From Methanothrix sp. (GTDB lineage Archaea; Halobacteriota; Methanosarcinia; Methanotrichales; Methanotrichaceae): a stretch of DNA of 8,808 nt. Shown here piece by piece: positions 1-8,808 of this stretch. The stretch spans positions 1-8,808 of the forward strand of contig JAJRAX010000310.1 of assembly GCA_028679775.1 (NCBI GenBank), in the 5' to 3' direction. How positions within the stretch are numbered: the stretch's first letter is position 1; every line of letters begins with the position of its first letter. The notes beneath the pieces were generated by a model. That model was not told the origin of the DNA, ran no database searches, and worked only from the letters and a program-made list of their open reading frames with translations. The position numbers and the translations under genes were made by a program.

Positions 1-1446
1 AAGCTGGTGCACCATCATATAAACTCATTTAATGATTTTATAGATAAGGGCCTGCAGAAGGTCATAGATGAGGTCGGAATCATCGAGACCAACATCGAGA
101 ATACCTACGTAAAGTTGGGCAAGATCCGGGTGGAAAAGCCAATGGTTCGCGAGGCGGACGGCTCCATCGAGAGGCTCTACCCCAATGATGCAAGGCTTAG
201 GAACCTGACCTATGCCTCGCCAATCAAGCTGGAGATGACCATAGTCGAGGGCGAGACCGAGAAGGATCTGGTAGAGGCGGACATTGGCACGTTACCCATC
301 ATGCTGAACTCCAAGATCTGCAACCTCTTCGGCCTCACGGCAGACGAGATGATAACCTATGGCGAGGATCCATCCGATCCGGGCGGCTACTTCGTGGTCA
401 ACGGCTCCGAAAGGGTAATCATGACTTTAGAGGACCTGGCCCCGAACAAGATCCTGGTGGAATACAACCAGCGCTACGATGAGAACATCGAAGTGTCCAA
501 GGTGTTCAGCCAGAGGCAGGGCTACCGATCGCTCGTCATTGTAGAGCGGGGCCGTCGTTCCATCCTGGAGGTATCCTTCCCGTCCGTATCAGGAAGGCTC
601 AACTTCGTGACCCTCTTGCGATCGCTCGGCATGGAAACGGATATGGATATTGTGAAAAGCGTATCGGATAACCCTGAGATCATCAAGTTCATGCTTGAGA
701 ACCTGGAGGAGGCCGAGGTCTCCACCACCGACGAGGCCCTGGAGAAGATAGGCTCGCGCGTGGCCGCCGGCCAGGCCAAGGAGTACCAGAAGAAGAGAGC
801 TACCTACGTACTGGATAGATACCTTCTGCCCCACATCGGCGTTGAGGAGAAGGACAGGTATGCCAAGGCGCTCTTCCTCTCGCGCATGGCCGAGGCCTGT
901 TTTGAGCTGGCGCTGGCCCGGCGCGGTGAGGATGATAAGGATCACTACTCAAACAAGAGGCTCAAGCTCTCCGGAGATCTCATGGAGGACCTCTTCAGAG
1001 TGGCCTTCAACCGTCTTACTAGAGACATAAAATACCAGCTTGAGCGGGCCAGCATGAGAAACAGAGATCTCAATGTTGTGACTACCGTCAGGGCAGATGT
1101 GCTTACCGAGAGAATGATCCATCCCCTAGCCACAGGCAACTGGGTGGGCGGCCGTACCGGCGTCTCCCAGCTTTTGGACCGCACGGATTACATGGCAACT
1201 CTCTCCCATCTGCGCCGTGTGATCTCGCCACTATCAAGATCTCAGCCTCACTTCGAGGCCAGAGATCTGCATGCAACACAATGGGGTCGCATCTGTCCCA
1301 GCGAGACTCCTGAGGGGCCAAACTGCGGACTGGTGAAGAATTTTGCCCAGGGCGTGGAGCTATCCAAGGGCGCAGATGAATCGGCAAATGTAAAGAAGAT
1401 TTTATTGGATTTAGGTGTAATTGGGGTGGGTGGTAATGTTGGATGA
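1..1446 (+). CDS. rpoB2: DNA-directed RNA polymerase subunit B'' (Rpo2N), 5'-truncated by the window
   Basis: N-terminal half of the split archaeal RNA polymerase second-largest subunit, equivalent to the first half of Rpb2/beta; it forms the protrusion, lobe and fork regions of the cytoplasmic enzyme. The frame is open from base 1 (it begins [13 protein letters not shown]), and that wording lies inside the family's N-terminus. About 15-25 residues and the true start are therefore upstream, and the GTG at 7 is not the start. Of the 481 residues visible, the protrusion motif NGSERVIM is near 134-141. The active-site wall [18 protein letters not shown] starts at 378, followed by [11 protein letters not shown] and [14 protein letters not shown] at 434-447, matching the rifampicin-pocket region of bacterial beta. 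The protein ends soon after, at KKILLDLGV plus a Gly-rich tail, the usual euryarchaeal split point. Its last 11 bases overlap rpoB1. Confidence 0.97.
   Translation, partial: KLVHHHINSFNDFIDKGLQKVIDEVGIIETNIENTYVKLGKIRVEKPMVREADGSIERLYPNDARLRNLTYASPIKLEMTIVEGETEKDLVEADIGTLPIMLNSKICNLFGLTADEMITYGEDPSDPGGYFVVNGSERVIMTLEDLAPNKILVEYNQRYDENIEVSKVFSQRQGYRSLVIVERGRRSILEVSFPSVSGRLNFVTLLRSLGMETDMDIVKSVSDNPEIIKFMLENLEEAEVSTTDEALEKIGSRVAAGQAKEYQKKRATYVLDRYLLPHIGVEEKDRYAKALFLSRMAEACFELALARRGEDDKDHYSNKRLKLSGDLMEDLFRVAFNRLTRDIKYQLERASMRNRDLNVVTTVRADVLTERMIHPLATGNWVGGRTGVSQLLDRTDYMATLSHLRRVISPLSRSQPHFEARDLHATQWGRICPSETPEGPNCGLVKNFAQGVELSKGADESANVKKILLDLGVIGVGGNVG
1423..1438 (+). promoter_or_regulatory. G-rich Shine-Dalgarno and start of rpoB1
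   Basis: GGGGTGG at 1423-1429 can pair with the CACCUCC end of archaeal 16S rRNA if G-U pairs are allowed, and lies six bases before ATG 1436. This favours ATG 1436 over TTG 1421 and GTG 1430, which lie in or next to the G-rich stretch. ATG 1451, just after the rpoB2 stop, remains possible, with weaker GGATGAGG upstream. The element lies inside the last codons of rpoB2, so B' translation probably depends on ribosomes finishing B''. Confidence 0.6.
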
Positions 1447-3268
1447 GGCCATGATATCTGGGGCTCGGGTTTATGTTAACGGTGAGATCGTAGGGCATCA
1501 TGATGACCCCAAGACTTTGGTCGCGAACCTTCGTCGCCTGCGCCGTTCCGGCAGCATCAGCAGCCAGACGAACGTGGCCCATTTCGAAGACACCAACGAG
1601 ATCTTCATAAATACCGACTCAGGACGAGCCCGAAGGCCTCTCATTGTGGTCGAGAACGGACGGGCTCTCGTCACTGAGGAGCATGTTGCCAAGATTAAGA
1701 GCGGCGAGATGACGTTTGCCGATCTGGTTTCTTCAGGCCTCGTGGAGTACCTGGATGCCGAGGAGGAGGAGAACACCTTTATCGCCATCTGGGAGGAGGA
1801 CATCACCCCTGAGCATACCCATTTGGAGCTGGACCCGTCTATGATCCTGGGCATCGCAGCAGGTCTCGTGCCATATCCGGAGCATAACGCCAGCCCCAGG
1901 AACACCATGGGCGCGGGAATGGTCAAGCAGTGCCTCGGAATGTCTACCGCTAACATGAGATTGCGGCCCGACACCCGTGGCCATTACCTGAACAGCCCGC
2001 AAAGAGCCATCGTCCGGACCAAGACATCTGGCGCCATATTTTTTGATGATCGGCCCGCCGGCCAGAATTTCGTGGTGGCCGTCCTCGCCTACGAGGGATA
2101 CAACATCAATGATGCTCTGGTCATGAACCGTGGTTCAATCCAGAGGGGTCTTGCGAGAAGCCACTTCTTCCGCGTCTCTGAAGCTGAAGAGAGAAAGTAT
2201 CCTGGTGGCCAGGAAGACAAATTCGAGATTCCTGATGTCGAGGTACGTGGAGCCCGTGGTAGCGAGGCGTATGATCAACTGGACTCCGACGGGCTTGTCA
2301 ACCCTAATTCCTATGTGGCCCCCAATGATGTGCTCATAGGCAAGACCAGCCCTCCCAGGTTCTTAGAAGAGCCCAGCGAGTTCGGCCTCACGCCCCAGCA
2401 GAGGCGCGAGACCTCGGTTACCATGCGTTCCAATGAAATGGGCGTAGTCGATATGGTCATCCTCACCGAGTCGTCCAACGGCAACCGCCTGGCCAAGGTC
2501 AAGACTCGCGACCAACGCATACCCGAATTGGGCGACAAGTTCGCCTCGCGACACGGCCAGAAGGGCGTGATGGGCTTGATAGTGCCCCAGGAGGATATGC
2601 CATTCACCGAATCTGGTATAGTGCCTGATCTGCTTCTCAATCCCCATGCAATCCCATCTCGAATGACTGTAGGCCACGTGCTTGAGATGATCGGCGGAAA
2701 GGTCGGATCCCTTGAAGGCCGGTTCGTAGATGCCACTGCATTTTTGGGCGAGAACGAGCCAGACCTGCGGGGCGCTCTGAAGAAGTTCGGATTCTCCCAT
2801 ACCGGTCGTGAGATTCTTTACAACGGCGCCACTGGCGAGCAGGTAATGGCCGATGTCTTCGTGGGAGTGATCCTCTATCAGAAGCTCTACCACATGGTCA
2901 CAAGCAAGATGCACGCTCGATCCCGCGGGCCTGTGCAGGTCTTAACCCGTCAGCCCACAGAAGGCCGGGCTCGTGAAGGTGGTCTCCGGTTTGGTGAGAT
3001 GGAGAGAGATGTGCTCATAGCTCATGGCGCAGCTTTGGCCCTCAAAGAACGTCTGGTGGATGAGTCGGATAAAGTTACAGAGCTTGTTTGCACCCATTGC
3101 GGCATGATCGCCATCCATGATCGGCGCAGAAATGCGGACTTCTGCCCGACCTGCGGCGCGGACACGGAGATCTATCCGGTGGAGATGAGTTATGCCTTCA
3201 AGCTGCTGCTCGACGAGATCAAATCATTAGGTGTAGCGCCGCGGTTGATCCTGGAAGACGCGGTTTAG
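1436..3268 (+). CDS. rpoB1: DNA-directed RNA polymerase subunit B' (Rpo2C)
   Basis: C-terminal half of the split second-largest subunit, equivalent to the second half of Rpb2/beta; it carries the hybrid-binding core, wall, anchor and clamp-contacting end. From ATG 1436 it has 610 residues, normal for split B'. The N-terminus resumes at [11 protein letters not shown], where unsplit RpoB continues after its linker. The active-site motif reads [12 protein letters not shown] near 220-231; Asn225 sits where the family usually has Glu, while Asp226 is kept. [12 protein letters not shown] at 366-377 carries the two lysines equivalent to E. coli beta K1065 and K1073, which contact RNA and [20 protein letters not shown] begins at 501. 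A zinc ribbon lies at Cys552, 555, 570 and 573. The chain ends EDAV before a TAG stop that overlaps the rpoA1 ribosome-binding site. The choice of start is the only real uncertainty. Confidence 0.97.
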   Translation: MLDEAMISGARVYVNGEIVGHHDDPKTLVANLRRLRRSGSISSQTNVAHFEDTNEIFINTDSGRARRPLIVVENGRALVTEEHVAKIKSGEMTFADLVSSGLVEYLDAEEEENTFIAIWEEDITPEHTHLELDPSMILGIAAGLVPYPEHNASPRNTMGAGMVKQCLGMSTANMRLRPDTRGHYLNSPQRAIVRTKTSGAIFFDDRPAGQNFVVAVLAYEGYNINDALVMNRGSIQRGLARSHFFRVSEAEERKYPGGQEDKFEIPDVEVRGARGSEAYDQLDSDGLVNPNSYVAPNDVLIGKTSPPRFLEEPSEFGLTPQQRRETSVTMRSNEMGVVDMVILTESSNGNRLAKVKTRDQRIPELGDKFASRHGQKGVMGLIVPQEDMPFTESGIVPDLLLNPHAIPSRMTVGHVLEMIGGKVGSLEGRFVDATAFLGENEPDLRGALKKFGFSHTGREILYNGATGEQVMADVFVGVILYQKLYHMVTSKMHARSRGPVQVLTRQPTEGRAREGGLRFGEMERDVLIAHGAALALKERLVDESDKVTELVCTHCGMIAIHDRRRNADFCPTCGADTEIYPVEMSYAFKLLLDEIKSLGVAPRLILEDAV

Positions 3269-3272
3269 GTGA
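3267..3272 (+). promoter_or_regulatory. Shine-Dalgarno of rpoA1, overlapping the rpoB1 stop
   Basis: AGGTGA matches the archaeal anti-Shine-Dalgarno exactly and lies four bases before ATG 3277. Its first two bases are the last two of the rpoB1 TAG stop, so a ribosome terminating on B' sits directly on the site used to start A'. This supports ATG 3277 as the start. Confidence 0.8.
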
Positions 3273-3276
3273 AAAT

Positions 3277-7050
<3,774 letters not shown>

Positions 7051-7052
<2 letters not shown>

Positions 7053-7058
7053 GGTAAT
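7051..7058 (+). promoter_or_regulatory. Shine-Dalgarno of rpl30e, overlapping the rpoA2 stop
   Basis: GAGGTAAT differs from the ideal GAGGTGAT at one base and lies four bases before ATG 7063. Its first two bases belong to the rpoA2 TGA stop at 7050-7052. Confidence 0.7.
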
Positions 7059-7062
7059 AACG

Positions 7063-7371
7063 ATGATAAACGTAGATAGAGCTCTAAGAAGTTCCATCAG
7101 AACCGGAAAAGTGTTGTTAGGATCGAACAGGACCGTAGAAGCGGGGCTAAATGGACAGGCAAAGCTGATCGTGTATTCGGCAGATTGTCCCGTTGACGTG
7201 AGGATGCATCTGGAGGCGGTAGATGTTCCAGTCTACGGTTACCAGGGTATGGGCAAGGACCTCGGATCTGCCTGCGGGAAACCCTTCTCCGTGGCTGCCT
7301 TGGCCATCATCGAGCCAGGGGACTCGGAGATTATGGCACTGCAGCGCGAGATCCGGGGTGTTGAGGCATGA
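7063..7371 (+). CDS. rpl30e: Large-subunit ribosomal protein L30e (eL30)
   Basis: Small basic protein of the L7Ae/L30e/S12e kink-turn RNA-binding family, part of the 50S subunit; archaea and eukaryotes have it and bacteria generally use other proteins. Its 102 residues match the family length of about 100. The family wording is clear: VDRALRSSIRTGKVLLGSNR near the N-terminus, AKLIVYSADCP for the central strand, and GSACGKPFSVAALAIIEPGD at 68-87, which forms the RNA-binding end of the fold. Its place between rpoA2 and nusA is the normal one in euryarchaeal polymerase operons. Eukaryotic L30 is known to bind its own transcript, but I saw no clear kink-turn here to suggest the same. The stop overlaps nusA by four bases. 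Confidence 0.95.
   Translation: MINVDRALRSSIRTGKVLLGSNRTVEAGLNGQAKLIVYSADCPVDVRMHLEAVDVPVYGYQGMGKDLGSACGKPFSVAALAIIEPGDSEIMALQREIRGVEA
7355..7360 (+). promoter_or_regulatory. Shine-Dalgarno of nusA inside the end of rpl30e
   Basis: GGGGTG lies seven bases before ATG 7368 and resembles the GGGGTGG in front of rpoB1. It can pair with the 16S rRNA end with one G-U pair. A nearer GAGG at 7363-7366 leaves only one spacer base and is less likely to be used. Confidence 0.55.
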
Positions 7372-7799
7372 GTGAGTTTAAGCTCACCACCGAAGGAATC
7401 AGATATATTGCGTTGTTCGAGAGCCTGACGGGTGGCATGGCCCGGGATTGCGTTGTGGACACGGAGAATGACCGCATAATTTTTGTCATCAAGAAGGGTG
7501 ACATGGGCGCGGCCATAGGTCGAAAGGGCTCGAACATCAACCGGGTGAAGAAGTCGGTAGGAAAGCAGATCGAGATCGTCGAGTACAGTGACGATGTTAA
7601 AGAGTTTTTGGAGAACCTCTTCCAGCCGGCGGCCATCAAGAATGTGATGGTCGTGAACAAGAACAATAAGCGATTGGCTTATGTAGAGGTAGCAAACAAG
7701 GATAAAGGCATTGCCATCGGCAGAGATGGCCGAAACATATTAAAAGCCAAGATGCTTGCGCAGAGGCATCACGGCGTTGACGATATCATAATTCAATAA
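7368..7799 (+). CDS. nusA: NusA-like protein, two KH domains (archaeal NusA)
   Basis: Short archaeal NusA homologue of 143 residues, a normal size. It consists of the two KH RNA-binding domains only and lacks the bacterial N-terminal polymerase-binding domain and S1 domain. KH1 has its GXXG loop at Gly51-Arg-Lys-Gly54 (DMGAAIGRKGSNINRVKK), and KH2 has GXXG at Gly118-Arg-Asp-Gly121 (GIAIGRDGRNILKAKMLA). It ends DDIIIQ, as relatives do. The bacterial protein acts in pausing, termination and antitermination; the archaeal form is presumed to bind RNA in transcription, from its fold and its fixed place in the polymerase operon, but its exact role is less certain. Its start overlaps the rpl30e stop (ATGA). 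Confidence 0.94.
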   Translation: MSEFKLTTEGIRYIALFESLTGGMARDCVVDTENDRIIFVIKKGDMGAAIGRKGSNINRVKKSVGKQIEIVEYSDDVKEFLENLFQPAAIKNVMVVNKNNKRLAYVEVANKDKGIAIGRDGRNILKAKMLAQRHHGVDDIIIQ

Positions 7800-7815
7800 G
7801 GTTTGCGATTTACTC

Positions 7816-7822
7816 AAGGTGA
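7816..7822 (+). promoter_or_regulatory. Shine-Dalgarno of rps12
   Basis: AAGGTGA lies in the 28-base gap between nusA and rps12, five bases before ATG 7828. It leaves only one base before an out-of-frame ATG at 7824, so spacing decides for 7828. The rest of the gap shows neither a hairpin nor a T-run terminator. Confidence 0.8.
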
Positions 7823-7827
7823 AATGA

Positions 7828-8256
7828 ATGGGAAATGGAATCTATGCCGCCAGGAAACTGGCTAGTGATAGGAAGTCGCTCCGGTGGAGCTATCCTAAGT
7901 ATATCCGCAGGATGTCGGGGAGCAAGATGAAGGCTGACCCCCTGGGTGGTGCGCCCATGGGACGGGGAATTGTTCTCGAGAAGGTAGGAATTGAGGCAAA
8001 GCAGCCCAACTCAGCCATACGAAAGGCTGTACGCATTCAGCTCATCAAGAATGGCCGGCAGGTTACGGCTTTCGCCCCGGGCGACGGAGCCATCGGGTTC
8101 ATCGATGAGCACGATGAAGTCACCGTCGATCGCATCGGCGGTCGTCAGGGACGGTCCATGGGTGATATCCCTGGAGTCCGATTCAAGGTTATTGCAGTCA
8201 ATAATGTCTCTCTCTTGGAGCTGGTTCGAGGGAGAAAGGAAAAGCCGGTTAGGTGA
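7828..8256 (+). CDS. rps12: Small-subunit ribosomal protein S12 (uS12)
   Basis: Decoding-site protein of the 30S subunit; it lies beside the A site and affects accuracy of tRNA selection. Its 142 residues match the archaeal/eukaryotic form, which is longer than bacterial S12. [13 protein letters not shown] and RWS form the N-terminal extension. [18 protein letters not shown] at 35-52 and KQPNSAIRK at 58-66 contain the universally conserved loop near the decoding centre. [17 protein letters not shown] and [18 protein letters not shown] follow, then the ending GRKEKPVR. Positions 67 and 83 are Ala where I recall many archaeal relatives having Cys; this should not change function. The start is fixed by spacing to AAGGTGA and by the family N-terminus MGxGxYAARKL. 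The stop lies inside the rps7 ribosome-binding site. Confidence 0.97.
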   Translation: MGNGIYAARKLASDRKSLRWSYPKYIRRMSGSKMKADPLGGAPMGRGIVLEKVGIEAKQPNSAIRKAVRIQLIKNGRQVTAFAPGDGAIGFIDEHDEVTVDRIGGRQGRSMGDIPGVRFKVIAVNNVSLLELVRGRKEKPVR

Positions 8257-8257
8257 T
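8251..8257 (+). promoter_or_regulatory. Shine-Dalgarno of rps7, overlapping the rps12 stop
   Basis: AGGTGAT is a perfect match to the archaeal anti-Shine-Dalgarno and contains the whole rps12 TGA stop (8254-8256). It lies four bases before ATG 8262. An in-frame GTG at 8259 is only one base from it, so ATG 8262 is preferred. Confidence 0.8.
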
Positions 8258-8261
8258 TGTG

Positions 8262-8808
8262 ATGAAGGTATTTGGCAAGTGGGATCCGGCTGAGGTTGAG
8301 GTAGCTGATCCGAGCGTAAAGGGCTACATGAACCTCCAGTCCAAGGCGGTCATGCATTCCGGCGGCAGGCATGCCAAGCAGCAGTTCAAGAAGTCCGAGC
8401 AGCATATCGTTGAGCGCCTGGTAAACAAGTTGATGAGAAAGGAGAAGAACACGGGAAAGAAGCTCAAGACCTACGGCATAGTCGAGGGCGCTTTCGACAT
8501 AGTTGCCAAGAGGACCAAGGAGAACCCGCTCTCCGTTCTGGCAAAGGCCATAGCCAATGCCGGGCCCCGCGAAGAGGTCGTTCGTCTCAAGTACGGCGGC
8601 ATAACTGTGCCCAAAGCCGTGGACACGTCTCCCCAGAGGCGCGTGGACACCGCACTCATGTTCATCTCCAAGGGCGCACATGCAGCATCATTCAAGAAGG
8701 CCAAGACCGCAGAAGCGGCTCTGGCTGACGAGATCATTGCTGCAGCCAATCGCGACGTCAAGAGCTACGCCATCAACCACAGAGACAGTGTGGAGCGCGT
8801 GGCCAAGG
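8262..8808 (+). CDS. rps7: Small-subunit ribosomal protein S7 (uS7), 3'-truncated by the window
   Basis: Primary 16S rRNA-binding protein that nucleates the head of the 30S subunit and lies near the E-site tRNA and mRNA exit. The frame runs open to the window edge, giving 182 complete residues. It starts [14 protein letters not shown], the archaeal N-terminal extension absent from bacterial S7. [11 protein letters not shown] follows at 32-42, [19 protein letters not shown] near 88-106, and the signature [18 protein letters not shown] at 112-129. The last visible wording, [15 protein letters not shown], is normally followed by only a few residues (often A-A-R or similar), so the stop should fall within about 10-20 bases beyond the window. 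It is five bases from rps12 and appears translationally coupled to it. Confidence 0.96.
   Translation, partial: MKVFGKWDPAEVEVADPSVKGYMNLQSKAVMHSGGRHAKQQFKKSEQHIVERLVNKLMRKEKNTGKKLKTYGIVEGAFDIVAKRTKENPLSVLAKAIANAGPREEVVRLKYGGITVPKAVDTSPQRRVDTALMFISKGAHAASFKKAKTAEAALADEIIAAANRDVKSYAINHRDSVERVAK

Noticed and set aside
7..18. GTG start followed by three His codons, resembling a tagged N-terminus
   Set aside because: The frame is open upstream to base 1 and the wording [13 protein letters not shown] aligns with the inside of the B'' N-terminus. The His run is natural and the real start is outside the window.
1421..1435. Extended rpoB1 start at TTG 1421 or GTG 1430
   Set aside because: These codons lie in the G-rich ribosome-binding stretch and would leave no Shine-Dalgarno at proper spacing; ATG 1436 fits better.
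1103..1582. Minus-strand open frame of 159 codons across the rpoB2-rpoB1 junction
   Set aside because: It spans two well-supported coding ends and shows no recognisable protein wording.
2363..2914. Minus-strand open frame of 183 codons opposite rpoB1
   Set aside because: Fully inside a conserved gene on the other strand, with no ribosome-binding or family evidence.
7733..7746. TATA-like AAACATATTAAAAG near the end of nusA as an internal promoter for rps12
   Set aside because: It lacks a clear purine-rich BRE, lies in coding sequence for the conserved KH2 loop, and its AT content is explained by the codons. Transcript-start mapping would settle it.
7800..7827. The 28-base nusA-rps12 gap as a terminator or regulatory RNA site
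   Set aside because: No T-run, no stable hairpin and no kink-turn consensus is visible; only the rps12 Shine-Dalgarno is evident.
7991..8293. Plus-strand open frame of 100 codons inside rps12, running into rps7
   Set aside because: It is an alternate frame of rps12, Ser/Arg-rich from frame-shifted reading, and has no start signal of its own.
8145..8681. Minus-strand open frame of 178 codons across the rps12-rps7 junction
   Set aside because: Both genes beneath it are unmistakable ribosomal proteins; the antisense frame has no supporting features.

Overview
The window is an ordinary stretch of archaeal chromosome carrying the large-subunit RNA polymerase operon, read left to right on the + strand with no gene on the other strand. 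In order it holds rpoB2 (B'', left end cut off), rpoB1 (B'), rpoA1 (A'), rpoA2 (A''), rpl30e, nusA, rps12 and rps7 (right end cut off a few codons before its stop). The split of RpoB into B'' and B' points to a methanogenic or related euryarchaeon, since Thermococcales and Crenarchaeota keep one RpoB chain. The protein wording and gene order fit the Methanosarcinales best, and my guess is a Methanothrix (Methanosaeta)-like organism. That placement comes from remembered family sequences, not from a search.

Layout: bases 1-7052 encode the four pieces of the catalytic core. B'' and B' together equal one bacterial beta / eukaryotic Rpb2 chain, and A' and A'' together equal beta' / Rpb1. All the catalytic landmarks are intact: the Mg-binding NADFDGD motif and bridge helix in A', the trigger loop in A'', and the fork/active-site wall and hybrid-binding lysines in B''/B'. 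Bases 7063-7799 encode the kink-turn-type ribosomal protein L30e and the short two-KH archaeal NusA. Bases 7828-8808 encode S12 and S7, the start of the 'str'-type ribosomal segment that in related genomes continues into elongation factors EF-2 and EF-1A.

The genes are packed extremely tightly: 11-nt overlap, 8-nt gap, 4-nt overlap, 10-nt gap, 4-nt overlap, 28-nt gap, 5-nt gap. Every start after the first has a Shine-Dalgarno-like sequence, and three of these sit on the stop codon of the gene before. This suggests one long transcript with translational coupling. I see no convincing internal promoter, terminator, RNA gene, repeat array, mobile element or CRISPR, and no stretch over 28 bases without a gene.

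I found no previously undescribed system here. The points most worth a second look are an Asn in place of the near-invariant Glu of the B' YN-x-ED active-site motif, a compact four-cysteine cluster in A', and the AT-rich then G-rich junction where RpoB is split.
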